A stretch of 64,000 nucleotides of DNA from Paenibacillus sabinae T27 (GTDB lineage Bacteria; Bacillota; Bacilli; Paenibacillales; Paenibacillaceae), in assembly GCF_000612505.1 (NCBI RefSeq), contig NZ_CP004078.1:2096001-2160000 (forward strand), given 5' to 3'. Below are positions 18,987-29,000 of this stretch, piece by piece. Both the position numbers and the translations under genes were made by a program. The notes under the pieces were generated by a model. That model had not been told where the DNA came from. It ran no database searches and saw only the letters and a list, made by a program, of their open reading frames with translations. Within the stretch, counting starts at the first letter, position 1. Every line of letters starts with the position of its first letter.

Positions 18987-19641
18987 CACCTGGGATATTT
19001 TGCAGTTGGAGCTGCCTTCCGCGATTTGGGAAACGCTGATTATGATTGCCATCTCCATGGCCGCTTCCCTGGTGTTCGGATTGCTGCTTGGTCTTGTTTT
19101 GTATTTGTCGGCAAGCCCGCTGTTTTTTCCGAAACGGGGTCTCAACGCAGTGATGGGCGTGCTTGTGAATGTGATCCGCTCCGTCCCGTTCGTCATCTTG
19201 CTCGTGCTGCTCATTCCATTAACCAAGGCTATCGCCGGAACCAGCATCGGGCCGGTAGCCGCTTCGGTTCCGCTTGCCTTTGCTTCCGTTGCGTTCTTCG
19301 CACGGCTGGTGGAGGCGGCGTTCAGCGAAGTGGACAAAGGGGTGCTGGAGGCGGCCATTGCCACGGGTGCAAGCTTAAGCCTGATTTTGCGGAAGGTGCT
19401 GTTTGTGGAGGCGATGCCGGGGCTGATCCGGGCAACCACCGTGACGGTCATCAGTCTGATCGGATATTCCGCGATGGCGGGATTGGTCGGCGGCGGCGGG
19501 ATCGGCGATCTGGCGATCCAGTACGGATATTATCGCTATGAAACGGGAGTAATGATCGCAACGGTCATCCTTCTGGTTGTTATTGTCCAGGGGGCGCAAT
19601 TTATCGGCGACTGGTGCGCACGGCTATATACCAGAAAGTAG
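18979..19641 (+). CDS. metI: Methionine ABC transporter permease MetI
   Basis: 220-residue permease with five predicted TM helices. The BPD_transp_1 domain carries the coupling EAA loop (EAAIATGASLSLILRKVLFVEAMPGLI). The ATG lies inside the end of metN (8-bp overlap), preceded by GGGGGAGAG. Together with MetQ and MetN it forms a complete MetNIQ importer. The gene ends 11 bp before the preferred start of the FAD oxidase. Confidence 0.94.
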   Translation: MDSTWDILQLELPSAIWETLIMIAISMAASLVFGLLLGLVLYLSASPLFFPKRGLNAVMGVLVNVIRSVPFVILLVLLIPLTKAIAGTSIGPVAASVPLAFASVAFFARLVEAAFSEVDKGVLEAAIATGASLSLILRKVLFVEAMPGLIRATTVTVISLIGYSAMAGLVGGGGIGDLAIQYGYYRYETGVMIATVILLVVIVQGAQFIGDWCARLYTRK

Positions 19642-19652
19642 AGGTGGGTTTC

Positions 19653-21014
19653 TTGCAGGAGCTGTACAGTATTATTTCCGATCCGCAGCGGATCAAGACC
19701 GAAGGAATCGCGGAAAAGTATGTTACGGATAATTTGGGACGCCTGCAGGGAACCTGCGACGCTCTGGTATTTCCGGTAAGCACCGAAGAGGTCAGCGCGA
19801 TTATGAAATGGGCGTATGCGCACTCCGTTCCCGTAACGCCGCGCGGAGCGGGGACGAATCTCGTCGGCTCCACCGTGCCTGAGCATGGGGGAATCGTGCT
19901 TGATCTATCCCGGATGAACCGGATTGTAGAGCTTGACGAAGATACGCTCAACATTACGGTTCAGCCGGGCGTTCTGCTGACCGATTTGCAAGCCTATGTG
20001 GAAGATAGGGGATTGTTCTATCCGCCCGATCCGGGGGAGAAGAAGGCCACGATTGGTGGCAATATCAGCACCAATGCGGGCGGAATGCGGGCGGTCAAAT
20101 ACGGCGTGACTCGGGATTATGTGCGGGGGCTTACGGCGGTATTGCCAAATGGCGAGGTGATTCGTACCGGCGGCAAAGTGGTAAAGGACAGCTCGGGGCT
20201 GTCGCTCAAGCATCTGCTGATCGGCTCGGAGGGCACACTTGGCATCATCACCGAATGCGTATTGAAGCTTATTCCGAAGCCTGCGTTCGTGACGGGGGCG
20301 CTTGTGCCTTTTGACAGCCTAAAGACGGGGATTGATGCTGTGATTCGGCTCATTCACGAGAATGTCGGACCAACCGCGATCGAATTTATGGAACGCAAGG
20401 TAGTTGCCTTGGGCGAGCAGTTTATGGGAGTCACCTTTCCATATCCGGAGGCGTCGGCGTATATCCTGCTATCCTTCGACGGCAGCAGCGAGAGTGAGGT
20501 CCGCACCAATGCGGAGCGCGCGCGTCAGGCTGTCACTCGGAATGGTGCGCTCGATTTTCTGCTGCTCGAGGACAAAGAGACGCTGGATGAGGTTTGGAAG
20601 GTACGCGGGGCGCTGGTCAAGGCGGTAGAAGCGGTATCCGAGCAGGAGCCGGTGGATATCGTTGTGCCGATCGACAAGACGGCGGATTTTATCGCTTACG
20701 CCAATGAAGTGGAGCAGGAAAGCGGCGTACAGATGATCAGCTTCGGCCATGCCGGGGATGGCAACGTGCATTTATGCGTGGTTCGCGGGGAGCGGGATGC
20801 TGAGGCTTGGAGGAAGGATTTGAAAGCCGTCATGAGCCGCATTTACGGAAAAAGCCATGAGCTTGGCGGCTTGACATCGGGCGAGCATGGAATCGGGCTT
20901 AGCAAGAAGCCTTATTTCCAGAAAGCTACGGACCCGGCGGTGATCGCTGCCATGAGGCAGATCAAGAACGCGCTCGATGATCGCAACATTCTTAATGCGG
21001 GCAAGATTTTTTAG
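19653..21014 (+). CDS. GlcD-like FAD-linked 2-hydroxy acid oxidase/dehydrogenase
   Basis: 453-residue flavoprotein of the glycolate oxidase GlcD / D-lactate dehydrogenase group. The FAD_binding_4 (PCMH) domain shows the pyrophosphate loop VTPRGAGTNLVGS and the segment GATIGGNISTNAGG. The C-terminal FAD-oxidase domain has the FGHAGDGNVH motif and ends SGEHGIGLSKK...LNAGKIF. The frame extends to GTG 19614 inside metI, but AGAGGTGGG at 19638-19646 favours TTG 19653. It closes the methionine operon. This group oxidises D- or L-2-hydroxy acids to 2-oxo acids, so the hydroxy analogue of methionine is an attractive substrate in this context. Glycolate or D-lactate are the default alternatives. Confidence 0.88.
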   Translation: MQELYSIISDPQRIKTEGIAEKYVTDNLGRLQGTCDALVFPVSTEEVSAIMKWAYAHSVPVTPRGAGTNLVGSTVPEHGGIVLDLSRMNRIVELDEDTLNITVQPGVLLTDLQAYVEDRGLFYPPDPGEKKATIGGNISTNAGGMRAVKYGVTRDYVRGLTAVLPNGEVIRTGGKVVKDSSGLSLKHLLIGSEGTLGIITECVLKLIPKPAFVTGALVPFDSLKTGIDAVIRLIHENVGPTAIEFMERKVVALGEQFMGVTFPYPEASAYILLSFDGSSESEVRTNAERARQAVTRNGALDFLLLEDKETLDEVWKVRGALVKAVEAVSEQEPVDIVVPIDKTADFIAYANEVEQESGVQMISFGHAGDGNVHLCVVRGERDAEAWRKDLKAVMSRIYGKSHELGGLTSGEHGIGLSKKPYFQKATDPAVIAAMRQIKNALDDRNILNAGKIF

Positions 21015-21033
21015 ACAAGGAATAATAAGTTGG

Positions 21034-21081
21034 AGAAGAAGCACTGACACTTGTTTTCAGAGTGAATGTGCTTCTTTTTTT
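21034..21081 (+). terminator. Terminator of the methionine operon
   Basis: Stem AGAAGCAC (21037-21044) / GTGCTTCT (21068-21075) with inner CACT/AGTG pairing, followed by a run of T. It shows that an in-frame GTG at 21062 cannot be the start of the next gene. Confidence 0.8.
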
Positions 21082-21247
21082 ATTGTGCTGCGCTTGTTTT
21101 ATTTTGTTTAACCATATTTTAACATTAATGTTTTCTAAAAGTATTGTTTTCAAGATTCATTTTGCCGATATATATCTTAGTGTTTGTTTCAAATCAAACC
21201 GAAAATGGGGTTTATTTCCTTTGAGAGAAAGAGAGGATGGGTTTAGC

Positions 21248-23248
21248 TTGGGAAAAGTGCGAAGTCGGAAGTTCAATTTTCATTCGGTCAAAAGCAGGTT
21301 GGTGCTGTCTTTTTTATGCATCTTGCTACTCCCCGGTCTCGCGATCGGCAGTACCGCTTATGTGACCGCCAGAAACAAAGTGGATGAGGAGATAAGGAAT
21401 TCGGCATCCTCTAACGTGAATCTGCTGAATCAAATGATTGATAAGTACATACGCGAAAAAATGAATGCCATTGATTTTTTGTCCCAGCAGGTGCCGGTTA
21501 ATAATCTCATTTCGGAATCAGGCGCTGAAAATGCCGAATTAAAAGCGCTGCTTGTCAGCTTCAAGGCGCTGCATCCCGATCTGGAGACGGTATTTGCTTC
21601 AAATAATCAGGGGCAGATCCTTAGCGCAACAAAATTGAACCTTCCTAAAGGGTACGATCCGCGGACGCGACCTCAATACATCAAGGCCATGGCGAACAAA
21701 GGCAAGGTGATTATTACAGACACTTATAAATCCGCGTCAACGAACAGTACGGTGGTGACGATAGCCAAAGCGACGAGTGACGGACATGGAATCGTCGGCG
21801 CCAATTTCAGCCTGACCGAGCTCAGCGAATCGGCAAGAGGAGTGAAGATCGGCAGACAGGGGTATGTCATCATGACTGACAATCAAAAGAAATTTTTGGT
21901 TGCTCCGGGAGTGACTGTCGGAGATCCGGTTGATTCGTTAATCGCCGACCCCATGTTTAAATCCGGCTCGGGTCAATTGGAATATGTGAACGCAAGAGAC
22001 GGAAAGTCCAAAAAATTGGTGTTTGTCACCAATCCCCTGACCGGATGGAAAATAGCCGGAACCTGGTACATCGATGAAGTGAAGGAAGAGGCGGCGCCAA
22101 TTTTCCGGACGACGCTCATCGTTCTGATCGCTGCCATGGCGGCTGGATTGGCCGCTGTTCTGTTCATTATCCGTTCAATCACTTCTCCGCTGCGGCTGCT
22201 CACGAGGGCGTCCGAGAAGCTTGCCGAGGGAGATTTGACTGCCCACGTGCAGGTAGAAAGGAAGGATGAACTGGGCCAGCTTGGAACGGCCTTTAACCGG
22301 ATGACCGACTCGCTGCGCGGGGTTTTAAGCGATGTGAGCGAGCTGTCCAATCAATTGGCCGCTTCGGCGGAGCAGCTCTCGGTCAGCTCGGAGCAGACTG
22401 TCAAGGCTACCGAGCACATTGCCGGAGCGACAGAGAAAATGTCGGATGGAGCCGAGCACCAGGCTGCCACGGTGGAGAAAGGGGCCCGGACCGTCTTTGA
22501 AATGACCGCCCGAATCCAGGAAATCGCCTCCGCTGCCCAATCGGTTGCGAGCACATCGAGCAAGACGTCGTCGCTGTCGGCGGAGGGGTCTGTCGCCATC
22601 GGAAGCGCCGCCGAGCAGATGAATTCCATCGACCAGTCCGTCGAGCATCTGGCGCGGCTCATCCAAGTTTTGTCCATAACTTCGGAGAAGATCGGTGAAG
22701 TGACGGATGCGATCAACAAATTTTCCCGGCAGACAGGGATGCTTTCACTGAATGCTTCCATTGAGGCGGCAAGAGCCGGAGAGCATGGGCGGGGATTTGC
22801 GGTGGTTGCCGATGAAGTGAAGAAGCTTTCGGACCGTTCGTCGCGCTCTTCGCAGGAGATTTCCGAACTGGTCGGCAGCATCAGGAATGAAATTGTTAAC
22901 GTCGAGGCATCGATGGAAGCCTCTACGAATGAGGTCAAGGGCGGCATGCTCACCGTGGAAACGGCCGGCAGCCTGTTCTCGCAGATCGAACGGTTTATCG
23001 GCGAGGTTAACGGTCAAATCGGTGAGGTCTCGGCGGCCGCCCTGCGGATTTCCGAGGGAGCGGCGGAGATGAACGAGGCGATTGAAGCCATTGCGGGTGT
23101 TGCCCGGTCGAGCGCGGCCGAAACGGAGAGCATATCGGCTGCGGCTCAGCAGCAGCTGGCATCCATGGAAGAAATTTCGTCGTCATCGGGCGACTTATCC
23201 CGAATGGCGGCGGAAATGCACGAACTGGTCGAACGATTCAAACTGTAA
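21248..23248 (+). CDS. Methyl-accepting chemotaxis protein
   Basis: About 666-residue chemoreceptor. The open frame begins at 21062 inside the preceding terminator. The TTG at 21248 has AGAGAGGA about 10 nt upstream and gives a normal N-terminus (basic residues, then [17 protein letters not shown] as TM1); a GTG at 21257 is an alternative. A dCache sensor follows (about 45-280), then TM2 ([19 protein letters not shown]), HAMP ([21 protein letters not shown]) and the MCP signalling domain with [19 protein letters not shown] at the tip. The ligand is unknown. It is only distantly similar to the receptor at 11614-13644 in the sensor half, so it is not a recent duplicate. Confidence 0.9.
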   Translation: MGKVRSRKFNFHSVKSRLVLSFLCILLLPGLAIGSTAYVTARNKVDEEIRNSASSNVNLLNQMIDKYIREKMNAIDFLSQQVPVNNLISESGAENAELKALLVSFKALHPDLETVFASNNQGQILSATKLNLPKGYDPRTRPQYIKAMANKGKVIITDTYKSASTNSTVVTIAKATSDGHGIVGANFSLTELSESARGVKIGRQGYVIMTDNQKKFLVAPGVTVGDPVDSLIADPMFKSGSGQLEYVNARDGKSKKLVFVTNPLTGWKIAGTWYIDEVKEEAAPIFRTTLIVLIAAMAAGLAAVLFIIRSITSPLRLLTRASEKLAEGDLTAHVQVERKDELGQLGTAFNRMTDSLRGVLSDVSELSNQLAASAEQLSVSSEQTVKATEHIAGATEKMSDGAEHQAATVEKGARTVFEMTARIQEIASAAQSVASTSSKTSSLSAEGSVAIGSAAEQMNSIDQSVEHLARLIQVLSITSEKIGEVTDAINKFSRQTGMLSLNASIEAARAGEHGRGFAVVADEVKKLSDRSSRSSQEISELVGSIRNEIVNVEASMEASTNEVKGGMLTVETAGSLFSQIERFIGEVNGQIGEVSAAALRISEGAAEMNEAIEAIAGVARSSAAETESISAAAQQQLASMEEISSSSGDLSRMAAEMHELVERFKL

Positions 23249-23318
23249 AATCGGGCAAGCGTGGCCGCTATGCTGGCCTATCTGTTCGCTTTGAACTGAA
23301 GCGCTGCGCGGTATGCGG

Positions 23319-23356
23319 GCCGGCGGGGAACAACTTGTTCCCCGCCGGCTTTTTTA
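23319..23356 (+). terminator. Strong terminator after chemoreceptor
   Basis: Near-perfect stem GCCGGCGGGGAACAA / TTGTTCCCCGCCGGC, followed by six T residues. Confidence 0.9.
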
Positions 23357-23484
23357 ATTAAACTTAAAGTTTAGCTTGCCTGTTCCTTTTTGTGGAAAGC
23401 TCTTAGATTATTCTGTCGAAACCCGGTATACTTAAAATAGAATTTTAAATACACCGCCGAGTGCTTGCAGAGGAGGGTTCCTTT

Positions 23485-26400
23485 GTGTCCGATTTGATAT
23501 TTGAACAAATCTATCATCGCTCATCGAGCGGAATAGCCGTAGTTTCTTTGCAGGCTGGGGCGAAGATCCGCTGCAATCCGGCTCTCTGCCGCATGTTTGG
23601 ATACACCGAGGAAGAACTGGCAAGCCTCCGTTATGGCGATCCGATGATGCCTGGCGGAGAGTACACGTCTGATCCCTCTTCCATCCTTGCCTTTTTGCTG
23701 TCGATTCCGGGTGAGGAATGCAGCAAAGAAAAGCGGTTCATCCGTAAGGACGGCGGTCTGCTGTGGACGCAGCTTCATTTGTTTATGATCCGGGAACAGC
23801 CGGACGGTGAACCTTCTTGCCTGGTTGTCGAAATGACCGATATCACAAATCGCAAGCTGGCCGAAGAGAAGCTGCGGGAAAGCGAGCATTTATATAGACT
23901 GATCACTGAGAACAGCCCCGACATGATTTCCTTAAGCAAGCCGGACGGCACGCTGCTCCATATTTCCCCATCCGTAAAGCAGCTTCTCGGTTACTCTGTG
24001 GAAGAAGTTATCGGGCAGAAGCGGCCTCTTTTCTACCACCCGGACGACGCGCTGGATGTCACACAGTACGGTGAGTATAACTCGTTCGGCAAGGTCTTCA
24101 CCCGCAGGGTCCGCCACAAGGACGGCCGTTATTTATGGATTGAGAGCAGCTGTAAGGTGATGCGGGACGAAGAGGGGGACTTGCAGCAGATCATGACCAT
24201 CGCCCGAGATGTCTCGGAGCGCAAGAAGCATGAGGACATGCTCGCGAAAGCGCAGCATTTGGCCCGCATGGGCTCTTGGGAATGTGAAACGGGTACAGGC
24301 CGTTTGACGGTATCAAAAGAGCTGCGGCATATATTTTGGATAGACGATGAGGAAGGAGACTCCCCCCAGCATGGAAGCAGCGATCCAGATTTGTTCCTGT
24401 CCCGTATGGAGCCGGGCGATCGCGAAAGGTTCCTTGAAGTGTTGTGCCAGTCGGTAGAGGACGGAATCAGCGGCCAGATGGTTATCCGCATTATGAACGG
24501 CGATAGTCTGAAATACATTGACTGTCACTGGGAAGCGGTAAAGGATGAAAACGGCAGAATGCTTTCTGTCAGCGGTATTATGCAGGATGTCACCGAGCAC
24601 CACCAGATGGAAGAGAAGCTGCGGGTAAGCGAGCGGAACTACCGTCTGATCTCGGAGAATTCACTGGATTTCATATCGCGCAACGCGGTTGACGGATATG
24701 CTACTTATCTGTACGCTTCGTCGATCTGTCTGCCGATGTACGGCTATACGCCGGAAGAGATGACAGGGACCCGGGGAATCGATTATATCCATCCGGATGA
24801 TGTGGACAAGGTGAAGCATTATTTGGAGGAATGCATTGAGGGTAAAGAGAACCTTCCGATTCTGTTCCGCTTTTTATGCAAGGACGGAACCTATATGTGG
24901 ACCGAGACGACGATCCGCCTTGTGTATTCCGAGGAGAGGCAGGCCTTTGAGATTATTGCGGTATCACGGGACGCCAGGGAACGCAAGCAATATGAAATGA
25001 GGCTTGAGGAAAGCCAGAACCGTTACAAATCCTTGTTTGAGTATAATCCTTCCGCAATCAGCGCGATGGATCTGCTAGGACGTACTCTCTCCGTGAATTC
25101 CAGCATGGAATATTTAACCGGCTACAGCTACTCCGATCTCCTGATGTCCTTCTTCACGGAAGTCATCGACACGGATGAACTGGAGTATGTGAGCGAACGT
25201 TTCCGCCGCGCTGCGGGAGGCATTGCCCAGACCTTCGAGAGCCGGATCGTTCACCGGGACGGGCATATCGTGGAAGCCAGCGTGATTCTGGTCCCCATCC
25301 TGGTGGATGGCGTGGTGGTGGGCGTGTTCAGCATAACCAGCGACATCACGGAACATAAGCGCCATCTTCGGCAGATTGAGAAGCTCAGCTACGAGCATGC
25401 GCTGATCCTCAATTCGGTGTCCGAGGGGATTTTCGGCATCGACATGGAAGGCAAGACAATGTTCATTAATCCGGCCGCGGCCAATATGCTGGGGTACGGA
25501 CCGGGTGAATGGGCAGGGCGCAGCCATGAAGGCCCCATTCAGCTGACACGACTGAGCGGAGAATATGCGGGCGAACAGACGAGCCTCATTCAGACCTTGT
25601 CGGAAATCGGGATGTACGATGAGCGGGAGGGCGTCTTTTGGCGGCAGGATGGCTCAAGCTTTTTGGCCAAATATCGGATGACTCCGCTGTATGACAATGG
25701 CGAAAGAAAAGGAACTGTCGTCGTATTCCGGGACATTACGGAAGAGAAGGAGATCCGGCGCGCCAAAGAATCGGCCGAGCAAGCCGACCGCGCCAAATCG
25801 GAGTTTCTGGCGATTATGAGCCATGAACTGCGAACGCCGATGAACGGGATCATCGGGATGACGGATTTGCTCAAGGATACGGAGCTGGATGAGGAACAGC
25901 GCGGTTATGCCGAGATCATCAGCCAGAGCGGCGAATCGCTGCTGCATATTCTAAACGAAGTGCTGGATTTCAGCAAAATTGAAGCGGGCATGATGACGCT
26001 GGAGCTGAAAGAGGTAGACTTGCGAAACGTGCTTCAGGGCGTGAGGGATCTGTTCTATCCGAAGGTAGCGGATAAGAAGCTGCATTTCAGCTATTCAATC
26101 GATCCGGAGCTCCCGGATACGCTGATCACCGATGAGGCGAGGCTTAGACAGATTCTCGTCAATCTGGTTGGCAACGCCGTTAAATTCACGGAACGCGGAA
26201 AAATCAGCATTGACGCGAAACTGGGCGCGGCATTGGATTACTCCCGGATCATCGTGCAGTTCACGGTTACGGACACCGGTATCGGCATTCCGGAGGACAG
26301 GCAGGGACTGCTCTTCCAATCCTTCACGCAGCTCCATCCGTCCATCAACCGGAAATACGGGGGAACGGGCCTTGGGCTTGCGATCAGCAAAAAGCTTTCC

Positions 26401-26979
26401 GAGCTGCTCGGCGGCACGATCGGAGTGGACAGCCGGGAAGGGGAGGGATCTTCCTTTTACTTTACGGTGGAAGCCTTGCTACCGGGCGGAGCGCCTGCAT
26501 CCGGAGCTGAGAAAAGAGAGGATATGAAGGCGGGCAAGCATCTTGCGGCCAACTCGATAGCGGGAGGGCAGTATGGTCCGCTGTCGATCCTGGTCGCCGA
26601 AGACCATCCGGTCAACCGGCATTTGCTCGGAACTTATTTGCGGAAACGCGGTTATCAGGCGGATATTGTGGAGGACGGGGAACAGGCCGTCCGCGCCGTC
26701 CAGCTCAAGGATTATGATCTTGTCTTTATGGATATCCAGATGCCTGTCATGGACGGCCTTGAGGCCGCGGCTCTTATCAGGGAGAAGCACGGCTCGCGTC
26801 CGGCTATCGTTGCGGTAACGGCTTTTGCCAGAAAGGAAGACAGGGAGATGTGCATGAAGGCGGGAATGCAGGATTTCATTTCCAAGCCGATCCACAGCGA
26901 TGAACTGGACAGAGTGCTGAAGCAGTGGGCGCCGGGGAGCGCCATGACCGGCAAGGCAATCTCGAAAGAGCGCGAATAA
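23485..26979 (+). CDS. Soluble hybrid histidine kinase with six PAS domains and receiver
   Basis: 1164-residue cytosolic hybrid sensor kinase with no TM segment. The GTG at 23485 is preferred because AGAGGAGGG (23469-23477) lies 7 nt upstream. Six PAS/PAC units follow one another, each ending in a PAC-like motif ([54 protein letters not shown]). HisKA has the phospho-acceptor His780 in [11 protein letters not shown], and the HATPase has [16 protein letters not shown] and [11 protein letters not shown] receiver starts near residue 1032 (VAEDHPVN) with Asp1083 in [10 protein letters not shown]. No Hpt or output regulator lies beside it, so its phosphorelay partner is elsewhere. The signal (redox, light, ligand) cannot be read from sequence. 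It is a monocistronic unit. Confidence 0.92.
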   Translation: MSDLIFEQIYHRSSSGIAVVSLQAGAKIRCNPALCRMFGYTEEELASLRYGDPMMPGGEYTSDPSSILAFLLSIPGEECSKEKRFIRKDGGLLWTQLHLFMIREQPDGEPSCLVVEMTDITNRKLAEEKLRESEHLYRLITENSPDMISLSKPDGTLLHISPSVKQLLGYSVEEVIGQKRPLFYHPDDALDVTQYGEYNSFGKVFTRRVRHKDGRYLWIESSCKVMRDEEGDLQQIMTIARDVSERKKHEDMLAKAQHLARMGSWECETGTGRLTVSKELRHIFWIDDEEGDSPQHGSSDPDLFLSRMEPGDRERFLEVLCQSVEDGISGQMVIRIMNGDSLKYIDCHWEAVKDENGRMLSVSGIMQDVTEHHQMEEKLRVSERNYRLISENSLDFISRNAVDGYATYLYASSICLPMYGYTPEEMTGTRGIDYIHPDDVDKVKHYLEECIEGKENLPILFRFLCKDGTYMWTETTIRLVYSEERQAFEIIAVSRDARERKQYEMRLEESQNRYKSLFEYNPSAISAMDLLGRTLSVNSSMEYLTGYSYSDLLMSFFTEVIDTDELEYVSERFRRAAGGIAQTFESRIVHRDGHIVEASVILVPILVDGVVVGVFSITSDITEHKRHLRQIEKLSYEHALILNSVSEGIFGIDMEGKTMFINPAAANMLGYGPGEWAGRSHEGPIQLTRLSGEYAGEQTSLIQTLSEIGMYDEREGVFWRQDGSSFLAKYRMTPLYDNGERKGTVVVFRDITEEKEIRRAKESAEQADRAKSEFLAIMSHELRTPMNGIIGMTDLLKDTELDEEQRGYAEIISQSGESLLHILNEVLDFSKIEAGMMTLELKEVDLRNVLQGVRDLFYPKVADKKLHFSYSIDPELPDTLITDEARLRQILVNLVGNAVKFTERGKISIDAKLGAALDYSRIIVQFTVTDTGIGIPEDRQGLLFQSFTQLHPSINRKYGGTGLGLAISKKLSELLGGTIGVDSREGEGSSFYFTVEALLPGGAPASGAEKREDMKAGKHLAANSIAGGQYGPLSILVAEDHPVNRHLLGTYLRKRGYQADIVEDGEQAVRAVQLKDYDLVFMDIQMPVMDGLEAAALIREKHGSRPAIVAVTAFARKEDREMCMKAGMQDFISKPIHSDELDRVLKQWAPGSAMTGKAISKERE

Positions 26980-27066
26980 AGACAGATAGTCTATAATTGC
27001 TGATCAAGGATTTATGCGGCTAAGTTTCCCTGGTACGGCCGTTTCAGATCCTCATCGATCAGGTAG

Positions 27067-27933
27067 TCATTGAGCAGCCCTCTGCAGCTCGTTCCATGCC
27101 TCCACGGAATCGGGGCTGGTATAGACATACGGAGTGGAAGGCTGTTTTAGCGGCGTCACCGATTCGGCGTCAATCTGCAGCGTTTCCTTGCCCTTATAGA
27201 CCACAATTTGAAGCTTGCCCCGAACCTTGATCCAGGTGTCGGCTGGCAGGCTTTTTTGCTGTCCGGCGTTGACGAGGACGCCGAGCGGTGTCGCATCCGC
27301 GGTGCAGCACTGCACCAGAAAGCGGCTCACCGCAAAGCGGCCGCCCAAGTCGTGGTTATCCTCACGGTACAGGAAGCCGCTGACCACAACCTCTCTTCCC
27401 TTGAAATCCTGTTTGTATTGATCAAGCGCCCCCAGTGTTTCCGAGAAGATTTGCGGATATACGGGTATGACCGGCTGGGTGTACAGCTTCCTGGCCAAGG
27501 CGGCAAATTCCGCCGCGAACGGATCGGAGGTCCGGAACCCTGCAGCATCTCCGTTCCGTTCCGATGCAAAGGTTAGCGCTACTCCCTTGCTGGCTGCGGC
27601 AACGCTGCCAAGCGCTCTGTCCGGCAGGGCGAAGCCGAGCAGGAGGGGGAACAGGAAAGCGCCGTATACTGCGGCGCTGCGGGCCTTTGAGCGGGGGAGC
27701 TGATGGCCGCAATCGCACCCGGCGCTTTCCCTGCCGAAGATGGCCTGTACGGCCAGACCAAGCGCCATGAAGGCGAGCGGGATCGGACAGAGCCTGACCC
27801 AGAACGCCAGACCAGGAGTGACATAATAATGGAGCGCGTCCTGTCGTGCCAGATGTTCGATATAGACGGCGAACGCCAGCAGAACGGCCGCCCGAAACAA
27901 GTAGTGGCGCTGGATGCTCGCTGAGTTATTCAT
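27067..27933 (-). CDS. TIGR03943/YcgQ-family membrane protein
   Basis: 288-residue membrane protein of the TIGR03943 (DUF1980, YcgQ) family. An N-terminal pair of TM helices (YLFRAAVLLAFAVYIEHLA and PGLAFWVRLCPIPLAFMALGLAV) is followed by a third near residue 100 and a soluble OB-like C-terminal half with the conserved SRFLVQCCTADATPLGV containing a Cys-Cys pair. AGGAGG lies 6 nt before the ATG at 27933. It is last in the minus-strand operon after the CobW GTPase and the YcgR-like permease. The three-gene set recurs in Bacillales. The biochemical role is not established, but the partners suggest metal homeostasis. Confidence 0.85.
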   Translation of the reverse strand: MNNSASIQRHYLFRAAVLLAFAVYIEHLARQDALHYYVTPGLAFWVRLCPIPLAFMALGLAVQAIFGRESAGCDCGHQLPRSKARSAAVYGAFLFPLLLGFALPDRALGSVAAASKGVALTFASERNGDAAGFRTSDPFAAEFAALARKLYTQPVIPVYPQIFSETLGALDQYKQDFKGREVVVSGFLYREDNHDLGGRFAVSRFLVQCCTADATPLGVLVNAGQQKSLPADTWIKVRGKLQIVVYKGKETLQIDAESVTPLKQPSTPYVYTSPDSVEAWNELQRAAQ

Positions 27934-27990
27934 GAGCGGTCCTCCTATAATAGCATCGGCAAAGCCGGCCGGATCATGGTCATGGGGCTG

Positions 27991-28980
27991 TCACAGCCAT
28001 CCGGACAGCAGGATCGAGCCGGTAAACACAATGGAAGCGATCAGAAAGAACAAATAAAAGGCAAAACGGGTCTTGAATAACGACAGCAGCATCAAGGCAT
28101 TTTTGAAGTCGAGCATCGGCCCGAGCACCGTAAAGGCAAGCAGCGATCCGGCCGGAAAGGAATGCAGAAAAGCCGCCCCAACGAAGGCATCGGACGTCGA
28201 GCAGAGCGACAAAATAAACGCAAAGCCCATCATAAACAAATAGGAGCCAAGCGGTCTGGCGCCGATGGAAGCAAGGCTGCTCTGGACGACAAACGTCTGG
28301 ATCAGAGAGGTGAGCATGCAGCCGAAGATGAGGAATTTTCCCATCTCAAAAAAATCATCCGCAGCATGCGTGAACACAGCCGCAAATTTCCCTCCCCTTG
28401 TGCCGTGTTGATGCTCCGGCCCGCTGCCGCGCGGAATCGAAAGGCGGAGCGGCGATTTTTTGACCGTGACATACAGGATAAGTCCTATAAGGAAAGCCAC
28501 GGCGAAGGCAAGCCCCATGCGGGCATACGCCAGGCTCGGATGACTGCGAAAGGCCGTCAGCGTGGCGGCGAATACAACCGGATTCAGGATGGGGCCGGAC
28601 AGGATAAAAGCGACCCCGACATGCAGCGGCATTCCCTTGCGCAGCAGCCGCCTGACAAGCGGAATCATACCGCATTCGCAGATGGGGACGATCACGCCCA
28701 GCAGACAGGCGAACAGCAAGGCCGGAAGCACCCGGCGCGGAATCCAGCGGGCAATGGCTTCATCCGGCACGAATACGCCGATCAGCGAGGACAGCAGCGA
28801 ACCGGCCAGCACAAAAGGCAGGGCCTCCAGCAAAATGCCGATAAACCCCGTTTTGAACGTATACAGATAAGCGCTGTCCAGGAGCTCGCTGTGCTGAGGC
28901 AGCCACAGGACGGCGGGAATGATCAGAAAAGCCGCAGGAAGAAGCAGCGGCAGCGCTTTGAGGGGCGAAAAGGCGGTCAT
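27991..28980 (-). CDS. YcgR-like permease (DUF318/UPF0718)
   Basis: 329-residue polytopic membrane protein of the predicted permease family that includes B. subtilis YcgR. About eight to nine TM helices are arranged in two similar halves, with characteristic segments CECGMIPLVRRLLRKGMPLHVG and FILSLCSTSDAFVGAAFLH. A GTG at 29022 overlapping the upstream gene is in frame, but AAAGGAGGA about 9 nt before ATG 28980 gives the better start. It lies 20 bp after cobW and 57 bp before the TIGR03943 gene. Transport of a metal ion or metal chelate is a plausible inference from the GTPase partner, but the substrate is unknown. Confidence 0.86.
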   Translation of the reverse strand: MTAFSPLKALPLLLPAAFLIIPAVLWLPQHSELLDSAYLYTFKTGFIGILLEALPFVLAGSLLSSLIGVFVPDEAIARWIPRRVLPALLFACLLGVIVPICECGMIPLVRRLLRKGMPLHVGVAFILSGPILNPVVFAATLTAFRSHPSLAYARMGLAFAVAFLIGLILYVTVKKSPLRLSIPRGSGPEHQHGTRGGKFAAVFTHAADDFFEMGKFLIFGCMLTSLIQTFVVQSSLASIGARPLGSYLFMMGFAFILSLCSTSDAFVGAAFLHSFPAGSLLAFTVLGPMLDFKNALMLLSLFKTRFAFYLFFLIASIVFTGSILLSGWL

Positions 28981-29000
28981 GCGGCGGCTTCCTCCTTTGC

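Noticed and set aside
18126..19451. 441-codon minus frame across metN/metI
   Set aside because: It spans two overlapping, well-defined methionine transporter genes in the opposite orientation and has no family features.
26999..27066. Protein-like tail (LLNDYLIDEDLKRPYQ) in a shifted frame just past the TIGR03943 stop
   Set aside because: It could be a frameshifted C-terminus or gene remnant, but it is only about 20 codons and the annotated protein already ends normally; not enough to call a pseudogene.
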